Shown piece by piece: positions 43,362-52,308 of a stretch of DNA of 64,000 bases. Under the pieces are notes generated by a model. It searched no databases. It saw nothing but the letters and a program-made list of their open reading frames with translations, and was not told the DNA's origin. Numbering within the stretch: the stretch's first letter is position 1; every line of letters starts with the position of its first letter. Origin of the DNA: Actinomycetes bacterium (lineage in GTDB: Bacteria > Actinomycetota > Coriobacteriia > Anaerosomatales > Anaerosomataceae); contig JALHJB010000003.1 of the NCBI GenBank assembly GCA_022839745.1, forward strand, positions 1 to 64,000, in the 5' to 3' direction. Both the position numbers and the translations under genes were made by a program.

Positions 43362-43581
43362 GTGCTCGTCTACCAGGCAACCAAGGCCGAGTTCATGGAC
43401 GACGTGGACCGCGATCTGATCGCCGACCACATCACGGCGGCCTTCGAGCGCAGGATCCACCGCGCCAACCCGCGTGAGGTGGAGAGCAAGCTGGCGCAAT
43501 TCGATGCAGTACATGTACCGGGTGCTCAACACCGATGACATCCCCGGCGGCTGCGGCGTGGCGATCGAGTTCGGGATGTAG
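43362..43581 (+). pseudogene. Remnant of a DUF2075-type (Schlafen-like) helicase gene
   Basis: On the plus strand a GTG opens VLVYQATKAEFMDDVDRDLI, then ITAAFERRIHRANPREVE, the N-terminus of DUF2075 helicase/nuclease proteins. A base shift near 43490-43505 changes frame; the next expected part, SMQYMYRVLNTDDIPGGCGV with AIEFGM, is in another frame and stops at 43581. The remaining roughly 600 residues are missing. It is a decayed fragment, perhaps from an older defence gene. Confidence 0.7.
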
Positions 43582-43622
43582 CGAGCGCACACCCGAACCC
43601 TGTGCGCCGAAGCCGTGTAGCC

Positions 43623-44039
43623 CTACCCCCGCTGCAGTTCCTCCAGCCGCTCCATCGCAGCATGCGCGACACCGTCTTTGAACATCCCGGCGATGTGACC
43701 GTCGCAGAAGCGCTCGCCGCGCATGATGGTGCTGAGCACCGTGCACACCGTGATGAGGTCCGCCGAGGCGAGCAGGGCCGGGTTCTCGCGGATCGCGGCG
43801 AAACGCTCGTACCACTCAGGTGTGCCGAGGTAGTCGTAGATGAGGTTGTGCTCATAGAGCGCCCGCTCCCAGGCGCCAACCAAGTCCGAGTAGTCGAACC
43901 AGGGCATCTGCATGACGCCAGGCTCGACCTCATCGCCGCCGGCCCAGTGGCCGAGATCGGCGTCCGGCTCGCGCAGCGGCTCGAATGCTTCGAGCACCGC
44001 GGCGATGTCTGCTGGGGTGGGTGACGGAAAGTCGGTCAT
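43623..44039 (-). CDS. DUF6508-like small protein, copy 2
   Basis: A 138-residue protein, MTDFPSPTPADIAAVLEAFE onwards, paralogous to the gene at 34301-34726. Shared features are DIAAVLEAFEPL, a W/H-rich middle (WERALYEHNLIYDYLGTPEW) and GHIAGMFKDGVAHAAMERLE. The ATG at 44039 overlaps the stop of the NERD helicase gene (ATGA), so the two are co-translated; it may work with or protect against that helicase (inference). Confidence 0.75.
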   Translation of the reverse strand: MTDFPSPTPADIAAVLEAFEPLREPDADLGHWAGGDEVEPGVMQMPWFDYSDLVGAWERALYEHNLIYDYLGTPEWYERFAAIRENPALLASADLITVCTVLSTIMRGERFCDGHIAGMFKDGVAHAAMERLEELQRG

Positions 44040-45802
44040 GAGTCCGCCCCCGCCCCGTACTCGTCCATGGGCCCGAACTCCAGCAGCCCCCGCCACTCGT
44101 CGTGCGCCACGATCACCAGACGGCTGAGCGCGCGGGTCGCCCCCACGTATAGCAGCCCGCGCACGTCGTCCTCCGAAGTGCCCTCGCGCCACTCGCCGAG
44201 CGGGTCGATGTCGCACAGCACCACCGCCGGGGCCTCACGGCCCTTGAAGCGGTAGATGGAGCCGTATCCCGTGAGCGTGCCGCCCGCAGCGGCCAGCGGG
44301 CGCAGGCGGTCCCGCCACGGCTGGGAGTCAATCGTGCCGACCGTTGCGTTGTCATCACCGCGCCGGGAGAGCACCACGATCTCGCCGGGCTTGTAGCCCT
44401 CCTCCAGGAGCGCGTCGAGCGCCTCTACGAGCCGCTTCTTCCGCGTGCTCGCCCCATCGTAGTAGAGGACAAGCGGCTCCCGGCCGTCGTCCTCGCGGAG
44501 TGTCTCGCGGTAGCCCTCCCCCTGCGCGAAGTCGGCGATCTTGCCTGCGGCGTGCGCCACCCGCGGCGTATTGCGACAGTTCTTGTCGAGCCGCGCGATG
44601 GGCGGCTGGTAGCCGATGAACCGCTCAAGCACCTCCTGCGGCGTGCCGTCGAGCGGACGGTAGATCGCCTGCCTGGCGAAGTCGCCGAGGAACACCCAGC
44701 GGCCGCCCGCGAGGCCGCGGTCGAGCGCCGTGTCGAGGACCTCGAGGTAGCGGTCGTTGGCGATCACGTCCTGCGCCTCGTCGAGCACAACCATGTCGAA
44801 GGGCTGCGGTGCCCGCGTGGAGTCGGTGAGCATGTCGAGCGCCGAAGACGGCAGCGTCTCCTGCCAGTAGGCGGAGTCCTCGTCCGAGTGGGCGGTCATG
44901 TCGCCCACGACCGTCCGCATGTACTCGTGAAAGGTCCGCGCGACGCACGCCTCGCCGAGCGGGGCAGTCTCGGATGCCAGCCACTCGCCGAGCATCGTGT
45001 TGTAGCAGGCAAGCAGGACTCGCTGTCCCGAAGCGACCGCGCGCCGCACGATCTCGATCGCCAGCAGCGTCTTGCCGGTGCCGGCGAGGCCGTCGACGAG
45101 GAAGCGCGCGTTGCCGCCGAACAGGTCGAGCACCGCGAACTGCTCGTCGGTGTAGCGCTTCGCCTCGCCTGCCGCGCGCTCGATGCGCGTGCGCGGGCTC
45201 TCGTAGCACTCGACCTCCGCGCGGAGCATCCGCACAACGCTCGCCGCATCCTCTCGCGAGAGCGGACCTGGCGGCGTGGAGAGCATCTCGCGCTGGGCGT
45301 CGAGGCACGCGAGCACGTGCTGCTCGAGCGAGCGGGAGCGGTAGCGGCCGCGGTCGATGAGCTGCCAGTTGCACCACTCGATGGAGCTTGTGGCATCCGA
45401 CCCGTCCATCCGCACGTCCACGTCAGGCACGATAACGGCCGCGGTGGTGAGCACCGCCGGCGCGCCGCGCTTCTTCAGCCACTCGAGGATCGCCCACATC
45501 GTGCTGTTGGCCTGGTCGAACGGGCTCCGCGTGGTGCCCGGCTCCTGCGGGCCGTAGTGCCACATGCCGTCGGCGTCGCGGTACACGTACGACTTCGCCT
45601 CGATGCACAGGATGCCGGCCCCGGGAACGAGCACGACGAAGTCCGCCTCGCCGAAGGGACGGTCCTTCCAGCGCTGCGCCACGTCGAGGGAGTGGAGCAC
45701 GGTCCAATCGTCCGGGCACGCGTCGCGGAACTCCTCGAACAGCGTGCGTTCAGCCGCCGAGGGATTGTCGTCGCCTATGTGGAGGGGAAGCATTCGGGCC
45801 AT
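44036..45802 (-). CDS. NERD-domain nuclease / UvrD-like helicase fusion
   Basis: A 588-residue protein. The N-terminal NERD domain (about 10-150) has the nuclease core GEADFVVLVPGAGILCIEAK (residues 51-70). After a linker, a superfamily I helicase core follows: Walker A GLAGTGKT at 238-245, DEAQD at 341-345, and C-terminal GYGSIYRFKGREAPAVVL with LLYVGATRALSRLVIV (motifs V and VI). Such NERD-helicases are frequent in phage-defence islands and probably degrade foreign DNA. I start it at the ATG at 45802; the frame extends to a GTG at 45808. Confidence 0.88.
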   Translation of the reverse strand: MARMLPLHIGDDNPSAAERTLFEEFRDACPDDWTVLHSLDVAQRWKDRPFGEADFVVLVPGAGILCIEAKSYVYRDADGMWHYGPQEPGTTRSPFDQANSTMWAILEWLKKRGAPAVLTTAAVIVPDVDVRMDGSDATSSIEWCNWQLIDRGRYRSRSLEQHVLACLDAQREMLSTPPGPLSREDAASVVRMLRAEVECYESPRTRIERAAGEAKRYTDEQFAVLDLFGGNARFLVDGLAGTGKTLLAIEIVRRAVASGQRVLLACYNTMLGEWLASETAPLGEACVARTFHEYMRTVVGDMTAHSDEDSAYWQETLPSSALDMLTDSTRAPQPFDMVVLDEAQDVIANDRYLEVLDTALDRGLAGGRWVFLGDFARQAIYRPLDGTPQEVLERFIGYQPPIARLDKNCRNTPRVAHAAGKIADFAQGEGYRETLREDDGREPLVLYYDGASTRKKRLVEALDALLEEGYKPGEIVVLSRRGDDNATVGTIDSQPWRDRLRPLAAAGGTLTGYGSIYRFKGREAPAVVLCDIDPLGEWREGTSEDDVRGLLYVGATRALSRLVIVAHDEWRGLLEFGPMDEYGAGADS

Positions 45803-45829
45803 GTGCACCCATTCCGTGGTCAGAGCGTG

Positions 45830-46582
45830 CTAGGCGGGCAACGCGTCACGAATGATGCTCTTGAGCCGGTCCACGGTTTGAGAGATGGATGGTTCGAACA
45901 CGAACTCGATATTGGCCGAATCGATGCCGTCGCTGAAGCCAGACAACTGCCGAAAGCGCGGGACGATAACCCCCTCGACCTTGTCCAAGCGGTGGCCCTG
46001 CGCGGGCATGACACCAGACACCACCAAGCGACTAGCTTCTGCGATTTCGAAGTACCTCTGTACTCCACTTTGCCGCACGGCGAAGCGGTTGCACATCATG
46101 ATTGTCACGGCATCACCAATGATCTTCTTGGGAGAAGACCCGCGTTCCTCAACTTCAACAAGGAGTAGGACACGCTGATTGGGCGCGACCACCATCAAGT
46201 CGACATCCGCCAGGCGGTTGAGACTGGTGACCTGGGACCCATAGAACCCCTTGATTGCGACCACATTCGGTTCGCGGCTGTCCCCGTGATCGTAGAAGAC
46301 TTCGTAGCCCCGGAGTGAGGTTGCGCTGTTGACGTACTCCGTCACCCACTGGCCGAGCACGTCTGTCTCTTGCCCTTGTCCCCCTCGGACATTCGCCGAA
46401 GCGGCAATCCCTGGGGTCGCAGCAGGCGAGACGGCAACGACACCGTCTCGCAACCCCTTCTCGAAAGTGCAGCCGGCATTCCTCAGATGGCGCACGTAGC
46501 CCTGACCAGACTCGTCCCGGGACGTCTCGTCACCGCACTGAGGGCATCTCCAGCCATTGCCGCGAGCGGTCGAAGTCCTCAT
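45830..46582 (-). CDS. Zinc-finger protein with PD-(D/E)xK nuclease-like domain
   Basis: A 250-residue protein. The N-terminus has a CxxC-...-H-x3-...-C pattern, WRCPQCGDETSRDESGQGYV with RHLRNAGCTF, that suggests a zinc finger. The middle part has ADVDLMVV (about 150) and LLLVEVEERGSSPKKIIGDA, the core of a restriction-endonuclease-like fold, with the D and the E-x-E in place of the usual ExK. This is suggestive, not proven. GGAGGGGACC stands before the ATG at 46582. It is separated by 172 nt from the operon upstream, and its downstream neighbour is the NERD helicase. Confidence 0.65.
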   Translation of the reverse strand: MRTSTARGNGWRCPQCGDETSRDESGQGYVRHLRNAGCTFEKGLRDGVVAVSPAATPGIAASANVRGGQGQETDVLGQWVTEYVNSATSLRGYEVFYDHGDSREPNVVAIKGFYGSQVTSLNRLADVDLMVVAPNQRVLLLVEVEERGSSPKKIIGDAVTIMMCNRFAVRQSGVQRYFEIAEASRLVVSGVMPAQGHRLDKVEGVIVPRFRQLSGFSDGIDSANIEFVFEPSISQTVDRLKSIIRDALPA

Positions 46583-46754
46583 CGGTCCCCTCCTCACAGA
46601 TTCTTCGCCATCGAGAGTAGTACCCAGTTCCCGCAGAGAACACGCCACCCACATGGAGGGGTCGCGCTCGGGTCTTGGAAGTTACTCTGCAATTGATGGC
46701 TTCGCCATCTGCTGTCGTTCGGCCAAGGTGGTCCGAGGGGCCGAACTTCTGCGC

Positions 46755-47573
46755 TCAGACCATCAGGCCCGACCACTCATTAGCGAGCAGCTTCCCAACC
46801 AGATCGAGCTCCCTCTCTGCCTGGTAGAACTGCAGAATCTGCTCAAACGCACGATCCCGGTCGATGCCCCGTGCGCCCAACCGACCGGCGGAAGCAGCGA
46901 TTGCCGCCCTGACTTCGTCGGGGGGAATGTCACGCAGCTCACGTGGCCCTCGCTGTCGCAGCACCACCCCCGGCGTGCCTCGTTCATGCAGCACCCATCG
47001 CTCATGATGCTCCGACGTGAAGTCGTCGCTACGCACTACCTTGCCTTGCTTCAGTAATGACTCAAGCGCCTTATGCAGCCGCCCCGTGGATACAGTGGCC
47101 GATGACAACATGCGCGCACCGCCGCAGTAGCTTCGGAACAGGCGTGATCCCGTGACAGGTCCCTCGACCTGGATGGCATCGAACAGCATCGCCTCAACGA
47201 TCCACATGTTGGTCTTGTCCGGGATCGGAACGGGCTTGAGCTTCCACGCAACGTACGGCGCGGCCTCAAGATGTGTGCGCATGCGATGTCGCTGCGCTGC
47301 TCGAGCCAGCTGCTGACTCCGCTCCAGTACACGAGCCCGACTGACTTCATCGCCGTGTCCGAGCTTCGTCAGCGCTACCTCGGCGGCCTCGCGCACATGC
47401 TCATCGTCGTCGCCGAGGAGTGTCTTCAGAAGATCGACCGATGCCGGGTCCCGGGTCTCGCCCAGCTCGAATGCCGCTGCCCAACGCTCGAACATATCGT
47501 CGCTGCCGGCCTTCGCTGACAGCAGGGTCAAGTCATGCTCACCTGCAGACCAGAAGTCATGAGCCTCTGTCAC
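46755..47573 (-). CDS. HEAT-repeat / winged-helix protein of the DndD-like cassette
   Basis: A 272-residue protein, last gene of the cassette. The N-terminal part has HEAT-type pairs (ERWAAAFELGETRDPASVDL and HVREAAEVALTKLG), and the centre has a winged-helix look (TVSTGRLHKALESLLKQGKV with VRSDDFTS). The C-terminus is helical. It might be a DNA-binding specificity or scaffold subunit. It starts 9 nt after the previous stop and is in the same transcript. Confidence 0.6.
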   Translation of the reverse strand: MTEAHDFWSAGEHDLTLLSAKAGSDDMFERWAAAFELGETRDPASVDLLKTLLGDDDEHVREAAEVALTKLGHGDEVSRARVLERSQQLARAAQRHRMRTHLEAAPYVAWKLKPVPIPDKTNMWIVEAMLFDAIQVEGPVTGSRLFRSYCGGARMLSSATVSTGRLHKALESLLKQGKVVRSDDFTSEHHERWVLHERGTPGVVLRQRGPRELRDIPPDEVRAAIAASAGRLGARGIDRDRAFEQILQFYQAERELDLVGKLLANEWSGLMV

Positions 47574-47582
47574 AGCGCCCCC

Positions 47583-47987
47583 TTACAGGTTGAGCTCCTG
47601 TACTTGCTGACGGATGGATGCGGCAAACGACTGGGAGAACGAACCCGGCTCATCAAACATCTCCGCAAGCAGCAGAAGGCCGCCTTCCGCATACTGCTCT
47701 GCGAGGTCGAGACGCTGCTCCACATCAGTGAGCGCGTGCGGATCTTGTGTCTCTGCCAGCTGCAGTGCGACAAGCACCGCTTCGTCCTCACCCTTCAAGT
47801 ACTCAAGTCGCACACCGTTGCCGGTACGCTTCTCCACCTGGGGCTTAACCCCGTGCCTGAAGCCCCACCCCATGGCTATGAAGAACGCCTGTTTGTTCGT
47901 TAGGCCCCCGAGCTCTTGCTTGAGCCGATTGAAGGCGTCGGTGTTGCGCTCACTCACTGAAAGGACGGACCGTGATGACTGCAACAT
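47583..47987 (-). CDS. Small DndE-like protein of the DndD-like cassette
   Basis: A 134-residue protein. The start, VSERNTDAFNRLKQELGGLT with NKQAFFIAMGWGFRHG, resembles the short helical core of DndE-type proteins that bind nicked DNA in DNA phosphorothioation systems (RLK.....LT.....W.). The second half, ALTDVEQRLDLAEQYAEGGL with LLLAEMFDEPGSF, is extra. The similarity is weak, so the family call is tentative. Its ATG at 47987 directly follows the SMC-like gene's TAG. Confidence 0.5.
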   Translation of the reverse strand: MLQSSRSVLSVSERNTDAFNRLKQELGGLTNKQAFFIAMGWGFRHGVKPQVEKRTGNGVRLEYLKGEDEAVLVALQLAETQDPHALTDVEQRLDLAEQYAEGGLLLLAEMFDEPGSFSQSFAASIRQQVQELNL

Positions 47988-49973
47988 CTAGAACACCTCC
48001 TTCACCTGAGTGGTCAGTTCATCCTGGTTCCACTCCATCTCGAACACCCGAGGATTGCCACCTGCCAGCACCCTGCTTACGCGATCGTTGTACTCAGTGT
48101 CAGTCATGAGCATGATGAGCTGATGCGCCGGCTCACCATCGACCCGCTGCGTCGTTTCGACCAACACACGGCTCATATCCTCCTGCACCGGTCCGCTGAG
48201 GCGACCCATCGGGGTGTCGATCACCATCGGGAGCTCGTAGCCTGAGACCTCGCTGAGCGCGAGAGAGAACGCAAGCGCGAGACACTCTCGCTCGCCGGCG
48301 GACAACACGTTGATCAGGTCGAAGTCATCGCGGTTTCGCACGATCACCTTGTACGAGGGGTCGACGGCCACCGTCTTCAGGCCCTCCCGCTTGAGTGTCA
48401 TCGCCAGGAACTGCTTCTCGAGCGTCGAAGACACGCGGTCTCTGACTTCGTCAGTCAAGTCCGAGTAGAGCGTAGTGGCGGCGCGCAAACACTCCTTCGC
48501 AAAGCGCGCCTCGAGCATGAGCTTCTGCGCCGTTGCGTCCTTGGTGGCAACTCGCTCCATCTCTCGCTCAGTCTCACGGATGCGACCCTTGAGCTCGTCA
48601 CACTGGAGCTCCAGCTTTGCCACTTCGCGCTGCTCAAGCGCTCGCGTCTGCTTCGCCTGCTCCAGCTCTGCCTGGATTCTGGCGACATTCTCATCATCAT
48701 GCTTTGCGAGCCGTGCATTCAGGACCTCAAGCTCCTCGGCCAGCCGCTGCTGACGCGCCTCCCAGTCACCGATCCTCTTCATGAGCGCATTGGCTGCTGC
48801 GTCAGATGAACGAAGCAGACCGAGTAAGTTGCGGGTTTCGGACTCTACTGCGAGCATCTCCTCACCCACGCGGCCGACCTCCGCATACTCCGCTAGCAAG
48901 CGCTCGATAGCCTCTCTGCCAGAGGTCCCCTCATCAAGGTTGTTGCCGCAGACGCACGTGGTGTCCTCAAGCAGTTGGCTCAGCATGGCTGGATCAACGG
49001 GGGGAGGCAGGCGCCTCTCCTGGCGGGCCCTGTCAACCTCGGCTGCCAGACCCCGAAGAGCTTCGAACGCCAATACGGCGGGTGCCACCTCGACTGCCCA
49101 CTTGTGCAGCGCCTTCCATGCATCACGTAGCTCACCAGAGGCGTGCTCCAGCTCAGCTTCCTTCTGCTTCCTGCGCTGGATTTCTGCATGGACCTTCTGG
49201 ATATCGCCGAACTTCGATTCAAGTCGTCGAACGACGGACTCATGCTCCAGCAGGGCGGCTTCTTTCTCCTTCAGGTCACCCTCGCCCCTCTGCAGGCCTT
49301 CACGCGCAGCGTCCAGCTGCTGTCGGAGCACCCCCATCTCAGTGCCCCCGCTCTGGTTCGCGGCCTTTGAGTAGAGGCTCGAGGCCACCTTGTCGAGATG
49401 CTCAACGAGCCTTCCGAGCAGGTCGATCTGGGCAATCTGCAGGACCGCATCCTCGATCTTCTTGGCCTCTGCATCCTTGAAGAAGTCGTCCAGCCGCTCA
49501 CCATCGAAGAGGAAATAGGGCTCCAGACGAGATGGAATCCAGCGCTCGATCCAATGCTCAGGGTTTCCAGAGACCTCCATGCCTTTCGAGATGTCTGCCA
49601 GGTAGGCCACGGACAGCTCCGGTCTGCCGACTGGCTTGGCACCCTTACCAGCCTTGGTGAAATCGGCACGCCTTGTGATTCGCGCCTCGACCCCATTCGC
49701 AAAGCGCAGTTCGAGGGTGACCTCGCAGGGAATCAGCTCACCCTCGTCAGCAGCAAGAAGAGCACCCTGGTTCACGAGCGGAGCGTTGTCCATCTGCTTG
49801 CTGTAATACTCCTCACGACCGTACAGGCACCAAATCATGGCGTTCAGCAGGTTCGTCTTGCCCGCACCGTTCTTGCCGACAAGCAGAACCATGTCCGACC
49901 GGTCGTCCGCGAGGTTCAGCGAGAGGGATCGGTACTGACGGAAGTTGGTGAGCGAGACCTTCTCAATACGCAT
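47988..49973 (-). CDS. DndD/SMC-like coiled-coil ATPase
   Basis: A 661-residue ATPase of the DndD/RecF/SMC family. Walker A GKNGAGKT is at 33-40. The DndD-type segment YFLFDGERLDDFFKDA lies near 160. Long coiled coils on both sides of a central hook contain DTTCVCGNNLDE (CxC rather than the usual CxxC). Signature LSAGERECLALAFSLAL and Walker B LPMVIDTPMGRLSG lie at the C-terminus. This family senses or opens DNA; DndD itself belongs to DNA sulfur modification. No dndA/dndC genes lie nearby, so sulfur modification is not supported here. The ATG at 49973 overlaps the upstream stop (TGATG). Confidence 0.85.
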   Translation of the reverse strand: MRIEKVSLTNFRQYRSLSLNLADDRSDMVLLVGKNGAGKTNLLNAMIWCLYGREEYYSKQMDNAPLVNQGALLAADEGELIPCEVTLELRFANGVEARITRRADFTKAGKGAKPVGRPELSVAYLADISKGMEVSGNPEHWIERWIPSRLEPYFLFDGERLDDFFKDAEAKKIEDAVLQIAQIDLLGRLVEHLDKVASSLYSKAANQSGGTEMGVLRQQLDAAREGLQRGEGDLKEKEAALLEHESVVRRLESKFGDIQKVHAEIQRRKQKEAELEHASGELRDAWKALHKWAVEVAPAVLAFEALRGLAAEVDRARQERRLPPPVDPAMLSQLLEDTTCVCGNNLDEGTSGREAIERLLAEYAEVGRVGEEMLAVESETRNLLGLLRSSDAAANALMKRIGDWEARQQRLAEELEVLNARLAKHDDENVARIQAELEQAKQTRALEQREVAKLELQCDELKGRIRETEREMERVATKDATAQKLMLEARFAKECLRAATTLYSDLTDEVRDRVSSTLEKQFLAMTLKREGLKTVAVDPSYKVIVRNRDDFDLINVLSAGERECLALAFSLALSEVSGYELPMVIDTPMGRLSGPVQEDMSRVLVETTQRVDGEPAHQLIMLMTDTEYNDRVSRVLAGGNPRVFEMEWNQDELTTQVKEVF

Positions 49974-50176
49974 CAGTCAACCGCCTCACTTGCAGCCGCC
50001 GGGTCCCAAGCCTTCGCGTGAGCCGCAAGATGCTTCTCGTAGTCGGCCTTGTAGCTCGGCATGACCTTGTCTGCATTGCTGAGCTCATGTGTGAAGAGCG
50101 CAACGAGGCACTTCTTCACCGCCATATGCTCGTCCAGCCTGCTGATTCGCATTGCAATCTGCGCGTCGCCGCTCAC
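49973..50176 (-). CDS. Small conserved-looking 67-residue protein of the DndD-like cassette
   Basis: A short protein, MSGDAQIAMRISRLDEHMAV with KKCLVALFTHELSNADKVMP then SYKADYEKHLAAHAKAWD. It is helical and has no cysteine cluster. It stands between the PLD-helicase gene (17-nt gap) and the SMC-like gene (1-nt overlap), so it is coupled to both. It could be an adaptor of the helicase and ATPase; small proteins of this position are annotated as associated with DNA-modification systems, from memory only. Confidence 0.6.
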   Translation of the reverse strand: MSGDAQIAMRISRLDEHMAVKKCLVALFTHELSNADKVMPSYKADYEKHLAAHAKAWDPAAASEAVD

Positions 50177-50193
50177 TACAAGACCTCCTCGTT

Positions 50194-52293
50194 TCAGGCA
50201 AGCTCACTCAGTAACTTGAGGACCCAGGTGTGCACCTCCAGTGCGTTCTTAGCGTTCGCGCCAAACTCCTGTATGCGCTCCATCTCCTTGGATAGCACAT
50301 CGTGCTCTGCCTTGCGCATCACCGGGTCTAGGATAGCCGCTGGGTCTGGGGTTACGACAAGGTCATAAATCACAGCCTCATGCTTCCCTGGCGCGCGACG
50401 GAGCAATCGGCCCCGCCGCTGTATGTGTTCACGCGGGTTGGACGAGCTCGCCAGGATGATGCCGAGGCGCGCTGACGGCACATCGACGCCCTCATCCAAA
50501 CATCGGATCGCCAGCAGGACTTGATAGGCGCCGCTGTCGAGCCCCTTAAGGATGCTCGCGCGCTCCGTGAGCCCATCAAACTCCGGAGATGGCGTGGTGC
50601 CCTCATCTCCTGTGAAGCGGTGATATGTGATCCGCCGCCGATGAAGGACCTCGGCGACAGCAGCCATCTGCTCCTTGCTGTGACAGTAGATAAGGCCATG
50701 ACGAATGTCGGGTATGGCGTCGAGTACGGACTCGAGGCCCCTCAGCTTCTGGGATGCGGTCTTCACGATGCCGGCGCGCAGGAAGTACAACTGCTCCAGC
50801 TTGGTTTGACTCTCGAGGTCGTCCTTGTCCAACAAGTAGATGATCCGCTGTGTGAGTTTCAAGTACTCCTCAAGTTCGGAGCCATCCAAGTGCACGCGTT
50901 GCGGCAGGTAGCGATATGGGCAGAGAGCACTCAGCCCGGTCTGCGGGTCGTGCCACTCAAGTGCCTCCTTGATGCCGAAGGTGTACACGACCCCACCGAA
51001 GTAGTCTTCCAGCACCTTGCTGCCGTCCTTATCAAACCACCGGGTGGGCGTTGCGCTGAGCCCAAGTCGGTGCGTGTACATGTCGAGCAAGGCCTTGCGG
51101 GTCTCAGGCGCTCCTAGACCGTGCACTTCGTCTCCGACGAACACCAGTCGGTCGAACCGACTTGACGCCTTACCTACGAGCTCCAGGAAGGTTGAGGACC
51201 CAGCGGTGTCTTGGACAGCAACCACGGTGATCTGCTCCTGGAGACCCAGCTGTACCCGTGAGAATGCGTTCGCCAGCTCCGCTTTCCACTTCGTGCCGCC
51301 GTGGGCCAGAATCGGGTCGTACTGCGGCAACTCCGTGACCCATTGCGCCGCAATGTGCTGATACGGTGCGGTGATCACTGTGAACTGCTTACCATCCTGC
51401 CCATGGAGACGCGCCAGGCACTCGGCGGCGGTCTTCGTCTTGCCCGTGCCGGTCGCCATCTCAAGAATGCCGCGACCACCAGCGGCAAGCCAGGCCTCGA
51501 CGGCCTCCTCCTGGTAGGTGCGCAACTGAACAGTCGGCGTGCGCCGCCGAGTGCGCCGCTGCCGTTCATATTCGCCGAGGTCCAATTCGGCGATGTCTGT
51601 GGGTGCGTAGGAGATGAGCTTCCTCGAAACCGCATCAGGTAGAGGAACAACTTCGACGTTGGCGCTCGCGCGCTCCCAGTAGCGCGAGAACATGCCCTCG
51701 CTGAAGTCGATGAGCTCCGCATCTCCCTCAGCCCAGCTGCGAAACACCATGAACTGCTCGACATTCTCGAGCCACGCCGCAGCTGTCTCGTTGATCGACC
51801 CGGAGAACGTGATGACATCCCCGGACGAGTCTGCGATGAGCCCTACCTTCTGGTGGAAGAGGCCCTCACGGAAGGTGTCCATGTCCCGAGGAACAGCGAG
51901 ACGAATCTCCAGCCGGCCCTCCGCCAGCATCCAACCGAGAGCGCGCACATGGTCCCGAGCAATCTCATCGGCCAGCATGTCAACATCCAGCGCGGCCATG
52001 GCAGCGCGCTCAGCGAGCGACATCAAATCGGCGGGAGCATCCATTGACGCGAGGAGCGCCAGGTCCGAGCGCGGGAACTGAGGACAGGCCACCAGCCGCA
52101 TCGCACCACCATTTTGGATGAGACCGGCGATTCCACGCGCCGCCACTGCAAGCGAGGCGGACGAGAAGAACCCGGCGAGACGGTCATAGCGAACCGCCGC
52201 GCCAAGCGCGGGAATGTAGAAGTCCAGCAGAACGTCTGTTTCGCGAGCGCCGCTGTCATACGCACGGCGCAGCCCCAACTCCCGCAGACCCAT
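50194..52293 (-). CDS. PLD-domain DEAD/DEAH-box helicase-nuclease
   Basis: A 699-residue superfamily II helicase with an N-terminal phospholipase-D-type domain. The PLD HKD-like motif is HQKVGLIADSSGDVITFSGS plus INE (about residues 145-170). The helicase half has TYQEEAVEAW, Walker A ATGTGKT (about 282), motif II GDEVHG, motif III LSATPT and motif VI QRRGRLLRR. Such PLD-helicases are nucleases that act in DNA restriction. The ATG at 52293 follows GAGG 15 nt after the hsdR stop, so this gene is transcribed with the type I RM genes. Confidence 0.88.
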   Translation of the reverse strand: MGLRELGLRRAYDSGARETDVLLDFYIPALGAAVRYDRLAGFFSSASLAVAARGIAGLIQNGGAMRLVACPQFPRSDLALLASMDAPADLMSLAERAAMAALDVDMLADEIARDHVRALGWMLAEGRLEIRLAVPRDMDTFREGLFHQKVGLIADSSGDVITFSGSINETAAAWLENVEQFMVFRSWAEGDAELIDFSEGMFSRYWERASANVEVVPLPDAVSRKLISYAPTDIAELDLGEYERQRRTRRRTPTVQLRTYQEEAVEAWLAAGGRGILEMATGTGKTKTAAECLARLHGQDGKQFTVITAPYQHIAAQWVTELPQYDPILAHGGTKWKAELANAFSRVQLGLQEQITVVAVQDTAGSSTFLELVGKASSRFDRLVFVGDEVHGLGAPETRKALLDMYTHRLGLSATPTRWFDKDGSKVLEDYFGGVVYTFGIKEALEWHDPQTGLSALCPYRYLPQRVHLDGSELEEYLKLTQRIIYLLDKDDLESQTKLEQLYFLRAGIVKTASQKLRGLESVLDAIPDIRHGLIYCHSKEQMAAVAEVLHRRRITYHRFTGDEGTTPSPEFDGLTERASILKGLDSGAYQVLLAIRCLDEGVDVPSARLGIILASSSNPREHIQRRGRLLRRAPGKHEAVIYDLVVTPDPAAILDPVMRKAEHDVLSKEMERIQEFGANAKNALEVHTWVLKLLSELA

Positions 52294-52308
52294 CTAGCCT
52301 CGTGCCCC

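Noticed and set aside
47583..49973. Complete Dnd phosphorothioation system
   Set aside because: Only DndD-like and a weak DndE-like protein are seen; no cysteine desulfurase (DndA) or DndC is in the window.
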